Shown here: one piece after another, positions 45,591 to 54,761 of the stretch
Layout: each line of letters begins with the position of its first letter
Numbering within the stretch: the stretch's first letter is position 1
Source: Sapientia aquatica
GTDB taxonomy: Bacteria > Pseudomonadota > Gammaproteobacteria > Burkholderiales > Burkholderiaceae_D
Assembly (NCBI RefSeq): GCF_004358105.1
Contig: NZ_SMYL01000003.1
Coordinates: 315,371 to 379,370 of the forward strand
Length of the DNA stretch: 64,000 nucleotides
Direction of reading: 5' to 3'
The notes under the pieces: model-generated
Database searches by the model: none
Told to the model about the DNA's origin: nothing
Seen by the model: only the letters and a program-made list of their open reading frames with translations
Position numbers and translations under genes: made by a program

Positions 45591-46112
45591 CTATCGGTTT
45601 GAATTATTGCGCAGTGAAGGCATGCCATACGGGGTCATGATTATCGCCAAAAACCAAATGACAGGACCGCCAACCGTCCCTGCGTTTAGTTCAATGACAC
45701 CTGAGGTGACCATGGCAAAGAGAAAGGTAAGGTCGGCAATGCCTATGATGAATACGCCTATGAAATAGGCAGGCCAAGAAGCACGATTCAAAATGAGCCA
45801 TGCCACGGCGAGGCCCAGAACTCCATATCCACCAACGTCGATGCAGAAGTTCAAAAGCAATTGGCCCTGCGCGAAGAGAGTGGTCGCATCGGTTGCTTGC
45901 AAAAAGGTCGAGCGAAGAGCCTTGCTGCCGCCAATCATCATGTTCCACTGTCCTGGAGTCCCGTTGCTGAGGTATTGGTGAATGCCTTCATAGCCCACCC
46001 AGACGTGCAATACGCCCCATAAGACGAACAGCCAAGCTCCCACCTTTGCGGCTGCTCCTAAGTTGGGTTGAGATGCAGATGTGCCATTAGGACCGGATGC
46101 GAGAAGTGTCAT
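45591..46112 (-). CDS. Small integral membrane protein, function unknown
   Basis: A 173-residue protein with about four to five membrane segments: KVGAWLFVLWGVLHVWVGY, an amphipathic middle with GSKALRSTFLQATDATTLFAQGQ, then VGGYGVLGLAVAWLIL, YFIGVFIIGIADLTFLFAMV and GGPVIWFLAIIMTPYGM. AAGGAA precedes the ATG at 46112. I do not recognise the family. It is transcribed away from the LysR regulator at 46237, so LysR control is likely by the usual divergent arrangement. Confidence 0.7.
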   Translation of the reverse strand: MTLLASGPNGTSASQPNLGAAAKVGAWLFVLWGVLHVWVGYEGIHQYLSNGTPGQWNMMIGGSKALRSTFLQATDATTLFAQGQLLLNFCIDVGGYGVLGLAVAWLILNRASWPAYFIGVFIIGIADLTFLFAMVTSGVIELNAGTVGGPVIWFLAIIMTPYGMPSLRNNSNR

Positions 46113-46236
46113 TGCAGATTCCTTATTAAATGTTTGTGCCGTTGTAGAAGAGGTTGTATCAGTGGTTAATATATGATATTTACAATCGAAACGAAATACC
46201 ATAAAATAAGACTATACGTCTCATATATGGAACGAA

Positions 46237-47118
46237 ATGAATCTTGATGACTTGTCCGACTTTGTCTTGGTGGCATCCAACGGTGGATTTTCTCAAGCGA
46301 GCCGGATGAGTGGACGCCCGAAAGCTAGCCTGTCTCGCAAAGTCATGGATTTGGAGAGGAGCATAGGGGTGCGCCTGTTTGAGCGAAGCGCCAGGTCCGT
46401 CCAACTGACAGAGGAAGGAGAGATGCTCTTCAAGAGCACTTCGGGACCCCTCAATGACATTGCCCAAGCAGTGGACATGCTGCGAGACGGAAGTGCACAA
46501 CCAAAGGGTCGATTGCGCGTTAACGTTCCATTTCTATTTGGGCTCATGTTTATGGGCCGCCTAACTGGCCAATTCAAGTCTGCCTATCCAGAGATTGAGT
46601 TGGATGTAACGATGGAAGATCGCGAAGTGGACCTCGTAAGTGAAGGCTACGACGTAGTGATCCGGGTTAACCCGAAAGCGGATTCGGAGCTTGTGGGGAC
46701 ATGCTTCCTCAGGGACCAACTTTTAGTTGTTGCGGCGCCGTCCTTGTTGGATCCGTCAACGTCGGCTACTTCCCCTCGCCAGCAGTCGCTACCCGTGGTG
46801 GTTAGGAATGCTGCTAGGAACCCCGCCACTTGGAAGATCGGGGGGAACCCCTGTCGTGAAATCGAAACGAAGCCAGTTCTTGAACTGCCGACGTTCACGA
46901 TGATCCGTGATGCTGTGCTCACAGGCATCGGCGCCGCCAAACTGTCGAGCGCACTTGTCGAAGAAGATTTAGCTGCGGGCAGGCTTGTCTGTTGGGGGCC
47001 TTCATCCGCTGCTCCTGCTGAAATTTGGGCATTGCACACTTCTAGACGCTTTGCGAGTGCGAAGGTTAAAGCGTTCATGCAGTATCTGAAAACAGCTTTT
47101 CCTGCGCGACGTGGATAG
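46237..47118 (+). CDS. LysR family transcriptional regulator (CrgA-like)
   Basis: A 293-residue LysR regulator. The winged helix-turn-helix is at the N terminus: FVLVASNGGFSQASRMSGRPKASLSRKVMDLERSIGVRLFERSARSVQLTEEG. The effector domain begins KGRLRVNVPFLFGLMFMGRL and includes VTMEDREVDLVSEGYDVVIRV and the CFLRDQLLVVAAPS strand. It is of the CrgA/DsdC-like class that acts on divergent neighbours. The partner is probably the membrane protein gene at 45591. AGACTATACGTCT (46209-46221), in the shared gap, is a short symmetric site that could be its target. Confidence 0.9.
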   Translation: MNLDDLSDFVLVASNGGFSQASRMSGRPKASLSRKVMDLERSIGVRLFERSARSVQLTEEGEMLFKSTSGPLNDIAQAVDMLRDGSAQPKGRLRVNVPFLFGLMFMGRLTGQFKSAYPEIELDVTMEDREVDLVSEGYDVVIRVNPKADSELVGTCFLRDQLLVVAAPSLLDPSTSATSPRQQSLPVVVRNAARNPATWKIGGNPCREIETKPVLELPTFTMIRDAVLTGIGAAKLSSALVEEDLAAGRLVCWGPSSAAPAEIWALHTSRRFASAKVKAFMQYLKTAFPARRG

Positions 47119-47382
47119 CAACAAACTTTATCTAGACTGCCACAGAATCGGTATGGGTATTGCTATTGCTATTCTAGGATCATGAATTTTCCGGTAATGA
47201 AAGCTCTGACTGCACATCAATATTATTTCGTGGAGTTTGCGCAGTCGAGTGGTCGTTTAGTTCGAAATGGTTTTTCGATTAGCTGACCTTATCGCTAATA
47301 CCGCCAACCGAGATTTATTATGCCTTGCAACCCAGCGATAAAGTGAATGAACTGTCGCCTACTTACTTTAAAAACGGTTCAC

Positions 47383-48498
47383 TTACGGTGTCCAATAGCG
47401 TTTGTACTGGTTGCGGTAATCGTTGTCAGGATCAAAAGTGTTTTTCGAGCCGCCGTCAAACGCGATGTTTTGATCGGTCGCCAAATGCACCGCTGGCGTG
47501 TAACCACTTGGGGCAACTCCTGCAAAAGCGCGGTTAAGTTCGTCGATCACCTGCCAGCCATGCATATTGCCCGGTTCTGGGACGGTACCAATTTGCACAC
47601 CATTGGAATGAACTCGTTGATAAGCCGTAACTGAGCCCTCTCCTGCCGAAATGCCTTTTAACTTGTTGGCCGCAATCAAAGCGGCAACAGCTGGCTTATC
47701 GAGCAAATCAAAATACACATCGTTTACCGCTAATACGTGTGTCCATTTGCTGCCTTGGCGCTTCACAATATCGTCCACCGATTGTTGCATCTTGAGCGAC
47801 GCTTCGGCAATCGGCAATTCTTCTACGCTAAGCAAGCGGCAAGTTTCGCATTGTTTGATGATTTCTATCATCGCTGCTGATTTAGCCGCTAAATAAGGGG
47901 TGGATGAGTCGGTGAAGATCACTAGACCCATTTTTGAGTTAGCTTCTGTCACGCCATATAAGGCCGCCAATTGCGCGACTTCGCGTGGGTTGCTGCCGAC
48001 ATTAGTGAACAAGCCATCGACCGGACCTGGCTTGGTAATAGAGTGCCAGCCGACAACGGGTATTTTTGCCTCTTGTGCTTTGGCAAGACCTTTAGCTTGG
48101 GTGGAGGCATCGACGCCGGCCAAAATAATGCCATCGGCTTTCATACCTAAGGCTTGGTTAATAACCGGCTCGCCTTTGTAACAGGCGCCGCGACAATCGA
48201 TAGTGAGCAATTCCCAGCCGCCTAGGGTGGCCGCCTCGCGCGCACCTTTGTAGACGTTGCCAGTTACGCCACTTGCCATATCGCCAGCGATAAACACCAC
48301 GCGCTTTTTAGTCAGTAATTTTGGGCCATCGAGCGGGCCGTCCCAACGGTTTTTGCGCGAAGCCGCTTTAGCGACTTTGGCATTCGCTTTACCCATGGCT
48401 TGCATCGCGTTTTCTTGTGCAAACCCGGCGTGGCTGGCAGCCAGTGTCACCATCAATCCCAGCAAACCAAACAACTTGTGAAAGTTTCTTTGTTTCAT
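47383..48498 (-). CDS. Periplasmic sugar-binding protein, orphan
   Basis: A type 1 periplasmic binding protein of 371 residues. The signal peptide ends ASHAGFAQENA. The ligand domain has KKRVVFIAGDMASGVTGNVYKGAREAATLGGWELLTIDCRG, KADGIILAGVDASTQ, IPVVGWHSI and a C-terminal hinge with GTVPEPGNMHGWQVIDELNRAFAG. This is the LacI/ribose-binding fold. No ABC permease or ATPase gene is near, so it is an orphan component. Cysteine pairs (CRGACYK and CETCRLL) are unusual for this fold and could form disulfides. The ligand is unknown. Confidence 0.82.
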   Translation of the reverse strand: MKQRNFHKLFGLLGLMVTLAASHAGFAQENAMQAMGKANAKVAKAASRKNRWDGPLDGPKLLTKKRVVFIAGDMASGVTGNVYKGAREAATLGGWELLTIDCRGACYKGEPVINQALGMKADGIILAGVDASTQAKGLAKAQEAKIPVVGWHSITKPGPVDGLFTNVGSNPREVAQLAALYGVTEANSKMGLVIFTDSSTPYLAAKSAAMIEIIKQCETCRLLSVEELPIAEASLKMQQSVDDIVKRQGSKWTHVLAVNDVYFDLLDKPAVAALIAANKLKGISAGEGSVTAYQRVHSNGVQIGTVPEPGNMHGWQVIDELNRAFAGVAPSGYTPAVHLATDQNIAFDGGSKNTFDPDNDYRNQYKRYWTP

Positions 48499-48908
48499 AA
48501 TTTCTTTTGGAAAAAAATCTAGTTAGAGAGAGCGAAGAACATCTGTGCTTGTGACACGCTGTCTGAGCGGCATTGCGCGACAGCAATATTTCGCGAGAAT
48601 TATTACAGATATTTATTCTAAGTAACAATATTTTTTAAAAGAAACACTTGAAAACATCAATTTACCGTTAGCGATGCTTTTTATATTTTTAATTTAACAA
48701 GTTAATTGGGCGATGTGCACAATATGAGTGCGAAAAATAGCTACCTTGCCGCAGCGGCGAGAATTGAGAATTGAGAAGTGAGTTGTAATTCGGCAAACCA
48801 ACGCGCCGCCAAGTCCAACGAGTGGACTGGCAGCGCGTAAGGTTAGATGGTAGTTAGATAGTGACAGAGCAATCAGTGAGAGATTTGCTCAACAACGCTA
48901 TTCCAAAT
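48499..48908. other. Gap upstream of the binding-protein gene
   Basis: A 410-bp AT-rich region between two minus-strand genes. It holds the binding protein promoter on the minus strand, not placed. There is a short repeat of GAGAATT at about 48759-48775 and a strong hairpin at 48801-48838. No reading frame looks real. Confidence 0.55.
48801..48838. other. Strong hairpin after the DUF2807 gene
   Basis: ACGCGC (48801-48806) pairs with GCGCGT (48833-48838), and inside it GCCA and AGTCCA pair with TGGACT and GGC around a short loop. There is no T run, so it could stabilise the 3' end of the minus-strand DUF2807 transcript rather than terminate it. Confidence 0.5.
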
Positions 48909-49718
48909 TTAATCATAAGTCACTTCACCCGAACCGGAACGGCTTACCTCACGGGTGTTTGGGTTGCCATAAATCTCGACGTCGCCGCTGCCGGTTTGAT
49001 TCAGGTGCACCGATTGGCTGGCATACACTTTGACATTGCCTGAACCGTGGCATTCAACCTGTGCTTTTTGTGCAATCAACCGTTGTGCATCCAAGTCACC
49101 CGAACCAGTGTGGACAACAGTGACCGCAGCGGCCTTGGCAATGGCGCTCACGTCGCCTGAACCGCTTGCGGTGATGCTCACTTTGTCACTCGTGCCGCTA
49201 TTGATATCCATTTCACCCGATCCGTTGACCGCTGCAACTACTTGCAGATACTGGCCAGTGACCTTAACGTCGCCAGAACCGGATGATTGCAAAGTGATAT
49301 TAGGCTGATTAAATCCGCTCACAATCATATCGCCGCTGCCTTGCTGAACAATCTCAACCAACTTCGGCAAGACCATGCTGATCTTAATCGGCTGATTCAT
49401 GGTCAACAACAGCCCTTTAGTCGAGATGCGTAATGTGCGACCGTTTTGCTCTGTGACGATTTTCGATAACAAGCGGGCATCGGTTTTTAATTCCAAACTG
49501 GCTTTATCGCCTTGCGTAATTGACACGTCCACCGGCGCGTCCAAGACGATTTTATCGATATCGTTGGTGATTGTTCTTGCTTCGGATTTTAAATTTGGCT
49601 TAGGCAGTGTCAGGGGCTCGCCTTGCTTGGCGTGAGCGCTGACTGCGTTATACACCACGCCGCCCAAGGCAAGCGCCAGCACGATTAAGACTGCAAATGA
49701 GTTAGCGATAAATTTCAT
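48909..49718 (-). CDS. Exported DUF2807 beta-helix protein
   Basis: A 269-residue exported protein of the putative auto-transporter adhesin head (DUF2807) family. The N terminus is a signal or anchor (IANSFAVLIVLALALGGVVYNAVSA). The rest is a right-handed beta-helix with eight GSG turns (GSGDMIV, GSGDVKV, GSGEMDI, GSGDVSA, GSGDLDA, GSGNVKV, GSGDVEI, GSGEVTYD). Family members occur beside DUF1700 proteins and are linked to envelope stress sensing, which fits the neighbour 70 bases upstream. The exact function is unknown. Confidence 0.85.
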   Translation of the reverse strand: MKFIANSFAVLIVLALALGGVVYNAVSAHAKQGEPLTLPKPNLKSEARTITNDIDKIVLDAPVDVSITQGDKASLELKTDARLLSKIVTEQNGRTLRISTKGLLLTMNQPIKISMVLPKLVEIVQQGSGDMIVSGFNQPNITLQSSGSGDVKVTGQYLQVVAAVNGSGEMDINSGTSDKVSITASGSGDVSAIAKAAAVTVVHTGSGDLDAQRLIAQKAQVECHGSGNVKVYASQSVHLNQTGSGDVEIYGNPNTREVSRSGSGEVTYD

Positions 49719-49788
49719 GATTTCACCGTGTTTAAAAAGTTAAATTTCACCAGTAGCTTATTGGATTGCTGAATTGAGCAATGACAGG

Positions 49789-50586
49789 TCACGCATTTTT
49801 CAAAATATTGAATTGCCACAGCGCGAAACTGCGCAACAAACGGAAACCCAAGCGCGTTGCTAGGAAACACAATACCAACATCACCATTCCCGCAAAGGTA
49901 ATACCCAAACCATTCCAAAACGTGTTTTTCGGCAATCGGCTGACGATATCCAAGCTGTCATATTGCGGTTTGCGATGATCCGCCTCATCCGCTGCGCCGT
50001 TAGCATCCCCGACCTTGTCAGCCTGCGGAGTACGCAACACGCCAATGGTCAAGTCAGGCTTTTCGGATTTATCGATCTTGGCTTTATTGTCGCCATCGTC
50101 AAACAAGCTATCAGGGCGAAAATGAATCCGACCGACGTCGAAATGACTGGCGAAATGCAATGGCAGGTACTGGGATGGAATTTCGATGTAAGTTATTCCC
50201 GTCAAGCTGGTTGCGCTAACAAAAATGCCCGTCAAATAAACAACCAACGAAACAGCATAAAAGGCAGACAGCAAACCCGAATAAATCGCCGTGGGGATGA
50301 TCGCGAACAAATCAACGATCGCCAGCCAGACTGCGCTAATGCAGATCCGTGCGACTTTGTCCGCTTTGACGGGTTGCTTTAAATTGCCATTCAAGGTCTT
50401 TAGCTTCAGCTTTAAGGCCGCGTTCTGCGGCGAACCCCAGCTCTCGACGATTGTTTGCTCGCTCACGCCAGCCAAAAATTGATCGGTGAATTGACGCTCA
50501 TAATCGGCCAAAGCCGCTTCCAACAAATCTGTCGGCAAGTTATCGCATGCCGCTTTGAATGCAGTGATAAATTCTAGTTTTGTCAT
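49789..50586 (-). CDS. DUF1700 membrane protein
   Basis: A 265-residue protein. The N-terminal helical HAAS-type domain (FITAFKAACDNLPTDLLEAALADYERQFTDQFLAGVSEQTIVESWGSP) is typical of DUF1700. Membrane segments follow at about residues 88-130 and again near the C terminus (FWNGLGITFAGMVMLVLCFLATRLGF), with a polar region between. AGGGGA precedes the ATG at 50586. DUF1700 genes often come with a PadR repressor; none is adjacent here. It probably forms a unit with the DUF2807 gene downstream. Confidence 0.83.
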   Translation of the reverse strand: MTKLEFITAFKAACDNLPTDLLEAALADYERQFTDQFLAGVSEQTIVESWGSPQNAALKLKLKTLNGNLKQPVKADKVARICISAVWLAIVDLFAIIPTAIYSGLLSAFYAVSLVVYLTGIFVSATSLTGITYIEIPSQYLPLHFASHFDVGRIHFRPDSLFDDGDNKAKIDKSEKPDLTIGVLRTPQADKVGDANGAADEADHRKPQYDSLDIVSRLPKNTFWNGLGITFAGMVMLVLCFLATRLGFRLLRSFALWQFNILKNA

Positions 50587-50724
50587 GATGGTTCCCCTAA
50601 TCAACATTACTTAGGTGGAACTATATTAAAATTAAGCCTAGGATGCGCGAGTTTTGCGATAAAGCGCGTTTTTCGTGGGACAGTCTGCGCCGCGCAGGCT
50701 TAATTGTTGTTGGAGTAGGGAATT

Positions 50725-51471
50725 CTAGATACGCGCCAAAGCCAGATTAAGGTCTTCTACGCCCTCAATTCGTTGGAATTGGTCGGCCAAATCGGGCAAC
50801 ACCGCGCAAGCAACCTTATCGATAGCGACCATCACAAAATGCCATTCGGTGCGCCCTTGCTGATGCGAAATCACAATTGACTGGGATTGAATCGAAAAAC
50901 CAGCCAAATGAGCTGACTGACGGATCAACTCAATCTTGGGGACAAATCCAGCTCTAAAACGCAAGGTGATCGTAACCGCCGGGCGCGATGGTAAATGTTG
51001 CTCAACCTTGGACACGATCGTCATGCAGCCGATGGCGCCAACCGTGAAAAAAATCGCGGCAGGATACAAACCCATTCCCACCATCACCCCAATGGCCGAA
51101 GCAGTCCAGAGCGACGCGGCCGTGGTTAAGCCACTAATACTTAAGCCATCTTTCATAATCACGCCAGCACCCAAGAAACCGATGCCGGTCACAATGCCCT
51201 GTATCGAACGAGTGGGATCAACGTGCCAGTCCGGACTGGACACATGCCCGCCAAACCATAGTTCTGGATAACCGCTAACCAAAACGATTCCCGCCGATGC
51301 CATGCACACCAAACCGTAAGTGCGCATGCCGGCAGCGCGACCGTGATAAGTGCGCTCATAACCCAATGCGAATCCCAATGCCAAGGCGCCAATTAAATTA
51401 AGCACAACAATAAAGTTGCCTTTGATTAAAGGGATCGACCAATAGCCGGCCAAAATCTGGGTTAAATCCAT
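50725..51471 (-). CDS. MgtC/SapB family membrane protein
   Basis: MgtC-type proteins act in growth at low Mg2+ and modulate membrane ATPase. The start at 51471 (MDLTQILAGYW) follows GGAG at good spacing; a GTG at 51480 lies within that site. The 248-residue protein has the family motif LALGFALGYERTYHGRAAGMRTYGLVCM, then RSIQGIVTGIGFLGAGVIMKDG and SGLTTAASLWTASAIGVMVGMGLY, followed by a soluble C-terminal domain of ACT-like form. Long MgtC proteins with this tail are common in proteobacteria. Mg2+ control is not shown. Confidence 0.92.
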   Translation of the reverse strand: MDLTQILAGYWSIPLIKGNFIVVLNLIGALALGFALGYERTYHGRAAGMRTYGLVCMASAGIVLVSGYPELWFGGHVSSPDWHVDPTRSIQGIVTGIGFLGAGVIMKDGLSISGLTTAASLWTASAIGVMVGMGLYPAAIFFTVGAIGCMTIVSKVEQHLPSRPAVTITLRFRAGFVPKIELIRQSAHLAGFSIQSQSIVISHQQGRTEWHFVMVAIDKVACAVLPDLADQFQRIEGVEDLNLALARI

Positions 51472-51778
51472 TGAAACCACTCCAACAATGTTAAATTATT
51501 CATAAAAAACCAATAAATTATTGTTGCGTTTGTATTAAATAGACAAAAACAATAATAAATTTCCTCATCTCTTCATCAAGTATTCACATATTTCGCTTAG
51601 AATTCGACTTTAAATTTTTCAATAAATTTAATTACGGTAACAAATTAGGTAGAGATAAAAGTAACTCACAGAAATAACTTTTTCGCTGGGTTAGTTTTAC
51701 ATCTATTCTTAGCAGCAACAATGAATGGGAAGCAGTCTACGTGGCATGCAAATTTCACTCAAGAAAAATTAAATATAA
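51472..51778. other. AT-rich divergent gap between MgtC and the flavoprotein gene
   Basis: The 307-bp region holds promoters for both divergent genes, but I could not assign them. It is AT-rich and has no open frame or strong hairpin. Confidence 0.5.
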
Positions 51779-53020
51779 ATGAATTCAATCAACTTTGTTC
51801 CTCACGTTGTCGTCATCGGCGGTGGTCCTGCTGGCTTGATGGCCGCAGAAACACTCGCCCAAGGTGGCGCGCAAGTCGATGTATTTGATGCAATGCCGTC
51901 CGTTGGACGCAAATTTTTATTGGCGGGGAAAGGCGGATTAAATCTGACCCACGCCGAAGATTTACCCGATTTCTTGCGCCGTTACGGCGACAAGCAAACT
52001 GCCGTCACGAGTTGGATTAACGAATTCAACCCACAAAACTGCCGCCAATGGGCCAAACAATTAGGAATTGAGACCTTTGTTGGCACGTCGGGGCGCGTTT
52101 TCCCGCAAGACATGAAGGCCGCCCCGCTGCTGCGCGCTTGGTTACATCGGATGCGCGCCAAAGGAATTCGATTCCACATGCGTCACCGCTGGATAGGTTG
52201 GCACGAAGGCAGCCTGCGCTTCTCCACCCCGAACGGCAATGTAGTGCAACGCGCCGATGCGGTAGTGCTGGCCTTGGGTGGCGCAAGCTGGCCACAACTG
52301 GGTTCCAACGGTGCTTGGGTTCCGCTGCTGCAACAAGGCGGCGTTGACATTGCGCCACTAGAACCGACCAATTGCGGCTTTGAAGTCAATTGGAGCGACC
52401 ATTTCAAAACCAATTTTGCCGGTGAGCCGTTAAGCCCGATCGCCATCACTTACACCAATGAAAAAGGCACGACGACTCGCCGTTTAGGCCAATTCGTGGT
52501 GACCGAACATGGCGTGGAAGGCAGCTTGATTTATGCCTTGTCGAGCTTGTTGCGCGATCAAATTAAAGCTAACGGCAGTACACAAATCCACTTGGATTTA
52601 TTACCGGATTTGCCGCTGCACCGCGCTGTGCAACATTGCGAACATCCACGCGGCTCACGTTCGGTGGCTGGACATTTACAAAGCCGTCTAAACCTACGTG
52701 GCGTCAAAACCGCTTTACTGCGCGAATTCTGCTCGCCAGAAACTTTGCAAACTCCGGTATTGTTAGCCAATGCGATTAAAGCGTTGCCCATCACCTTGTT
52801 AGCACCGCGCCCAATTGCCGAAGTCATCAGTACCGCAGGCGGTGTAAAATTGGATGCGATGAATCGTGACTTAATGCTCACCAAAATGCCGGGCGTCTTC
52901 TGCGCCGGTGAAATGTTGGATTGGGAAGCCCCGACCGGTGGCTATCTGCTAACAGCCTGTTTAGCGAGCGGCAAAGTTGCCGGTAAAGCAGCCTTAACTT
53001 GGTTAAAGAAACAGAAATGA
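51779..53020 (+). CDS. TIGR03862-type NAD(P)/FAD-dependent oxidoreductase
   Basis: A 413-residue flavoprotein of the BaiN/RdsA-like, HI0933-related family. The N-terminal Rossmann FAD motif is VVVIGGGPAGLMAAETLAQGGAQVDVFD. GRKFLLAGKGGLNLTH is the specific family marker. The FAD C-terminal motif appears as MPGVFCAGEMLDWEAPTGGYLLTACLASGKVAG. Its reaction is not established. Its stop overlaps the start of the following DUF1289 gene (ATGA), so the two are coupled. Confidence 0.9.
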   Translation: MNSINFVPHVVVIGGGPAGLMAAETLAQGGAQVDVFDAMPSVGRKFLLAGKGGLNLTHAEDLPDFLRRYGDKQTAVTSWINEFNPQNCRQWAKQLGIETFVGTSGRVFPQDMKAAPLLRAWLHRMRAKGIRFHMRHRWIGWHEGSLRFSTPNGNVVQRADAVVLALGGASWPQLGSNGAWVPLLQQGGVDIAPLEPTNCGFEVNWSDHFKTNFAGEPLSPIAITYTNEKGTTTRRLGQFVVTEHGVEGSLIYALSSLLRDQIKANGSTQIHLDLLPDLPLHRAVQHCEHPRGSRSVAGHLQSRLNLRGVKTALLREFCSPETLQTPVLLANAIKALPITLLAPRPIAEVISTAGGVKLDAMNRDLMLTKMPGVFCAGEMLDWEAPTGGYLLTACLASGKVAGKAALTWLKKQK

Positions 53021-53229
53021 TCGTGAATAAATCAGCGACATTGCCCGATGTCGCTTCCCCCTGCATCAACATTTGCAAAATGAATGAGCGCAGCGGCTTG
53101 TGCGAAGGATGTTGGCGTACTCTGGATGAAATTATCGTTTGGGGTAAATCAGACAACGCCAACAAACGCGCAATCTTGCAACAAATTGAATTGCGCAAAC
53201 ACGCGCAATTTGATGGCGATTTACATTAG
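53017..53229 (+). CDS. DUF1289 protein
   Basis: A 70-residue cysteine-rich protein that carries the DUF1289 pattern SPCINICKMNERSGLCEGCWRTLDEIIVW, in which four cysteines would bind a metal, possibly an iron-sulfur cluster or zinc. The ATG at 53017 overlaps the stop of the flavoprotein gene by four bases (ATGA). Many bacteria carry this gene next to oxidoreductases. Function is unknown; electron transfer is only a guess. Confidence 0.85.
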   Translation: MIVNKSATLPDVASPCINICKMNERSGLCEGCWRTLDEIIVWGKSDNANKRAILQQIELRKHAQFDGDLH

Positions 53230-53272
53230 TAAAACGGCGCGGCCTTAGTATCGAATCGCCGCGCAAGCTTGA

Positions 53273-54655
53273 CTAAAAATTAGCGTGCAAACGCAATCCA
53301 TACACCGAAACTGGTCCACGATCTTGGTTGTAAGCAGGATTGGTGATGTGCTGATAATCCAGCGTGACCGCGGCATAAGAGGTTGCATGCCATGAATAAT
53401 GCAACTCGGCAATTTTCTCTGGTGCATAATTCAATGCGCCGTCACCCACTAAAACTCCCAAGCCCCCTGCCGCTAAATAGTGTTGGGCGTCCCCCGAAAT
53501 ACGATTAACCACTCCTGCAATCCCAACCGTATCGTCAGCGCGATTCCATGACGCACCCTTGATCGACACGCCAGCGGACAATGAGTGATTGATATCGGAA
53601 AATTCGTAGGCTTCTTTATCGCCGCGATCAGCGCTCAAGCGCGCAAATGCGCCGACCGTTGGTGATAATTCTTGTTCAACATTTAGCACCACGCCCGGGC
53701 GTGAACTGTAACGGCGCACCAAGGCAACATCAGAAATTGTTTTCGTTTGTTGTGCCAGCACAAGCGCATCGCGATAACTAGCCATACGCGCTTGGTTATC
53801 CCACACCAGCAGCTTGACTTTACCGGGGTGATTCAACCAATTTTGGCGCGCTTCAAATTCAATATTGGTTGAATTCTCACCAAAATTAACCCGCGCAATT
53901 TTGGCATTTGGCACTGGCGACAATTGAAAAAATCCGAAGCGCAAAGTCCACCAATCCTGCGTCCATTCAACGGCGCCACCGTAGGTATAGCCCCACGAAT
54001 CCGCCGCGTAATCGTAGGCGCCCGCATCAATAATTGACCAGTTTAAAAAATCGGCGCGCGGATCATGTGCATAACTATTCGCATCAAAAATATCAGTTAC
54101 CGCGAACTTGCCAACGGTGACGATGACATTGTTAGTCGCTTGGTGCCCAGCAAATTGGTTAGGCCCGGCTTCAACTGAATTTAACTCGCCCGACAAATCA
54201 ATCGACTGGCGCAAAAACAGGCGTGGCACGCGCAGATACGGCTTGTTTTCACCGATCTTGTACGCGCCACCGCTCGGAAAACCGGCCACACCCAAGGTGC
54301 CGTTCATGCCAAAGCCTTGATCGATTTCCGGATTTAACCAAACCTCGGCACCCTGCCACAAACGTCGTCCGATAAACAAGGTGGCATCGGTCGTTTCCAC
54401 CGTGGGGCCTTGCGGGCTTAAGCTATTCGTCCCGCTATACGGAGCGTTAAACGAGCCGTGTCGCTGCGTAATATTGGTCAGTTGCCCGTACAGAGACCAT
54501 GACTGATCTTCGATAGCGACGCTGTCTTGCTTAGTATCCTGCGCGCCAATCTGCTCATCGGCCAAGGCGAGATTCACGCCCCACACAGAGCCGTTGATTG
54601 CCAGGGCGAACAAGAGAATTACCAGTGGATGCTTTCTTGAATTGAATGGAGACAT
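53273..54655 (-). CDS. OprB-type carbohydrate porin
   Basis: An outer-membrane beta-barrel of 460 residues. The signal peptide is PLVILLFALAINGSVWGVNLALA. Strand patterns include WSLYGQLTNITQRHGSFNAPYSGTNSL, ADFLNWSIIDAGAYDYAADSWGYTYGGAVEW and WWTLRFGFFQLS, and it ends in aromatic-anchored GLRLHANF with the terminal phenylalanine of porins. This matches the carbohydrate-selective OprB family. It stands alone; no sugar catabolic operon is adjacent. Substrate range is unknown. Confidence 0.9.
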   Translation of the reverse strand: MSPFNSRKHPLVILLFALAINGSVWGVNLALADEQIGAQDTKQDSVAIEDQSWSLYGQLTNITQRHGSFNAPYSGTNSLSPQGPTVETTDATLFIGRRLWQGAEVWLNPEIDQGFGMNGTLGVAGFPSGGAYKIGENKPYLRVPRLFLRQSIDLSGELNSVEAGPNQFAGHQATNNVIVTVGKFAVTDIFDANSYAHDPRADFLNWSIIDAGAYDYAADSWGYTYGGAVEWTQDWWTLRFGFFQLSPVPNAKIARVNFGENSTNIEFEARQNWLNHPGKVKLLVWDNQARMASYRDALVLAQQTKTISDVALVRRYSSRPGVVLNVEQELSPTVGAFARLSADRGDKEAYEFSDINHSLSAGVSIKGASWNRADDTVGIAGVVNRISGDAQHYLAAGGLGVLVGDGALNYAPEKIAELHYSWHATSYAAVTLDYQHITNPAYNQDRGPVSVYGLRLHANF

Positions 54656-54761
54656 ATTGATTCTTTATTGGAGCGTTTACCAGCCGTAGGGAGTAGCTCA
54701 ATGATAGCGAAAATGAGCGTATTTTTTAGACTTAAATCTAGTTGGGTTGCGCCAAGATAAA

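Noticed and set aside
48757-48778. Possible CRISPR or longer tandem array at the GAGAATT repeat
   Set aside because: Only two or three copies of about 7 bases occur and no spacer pattern is present.
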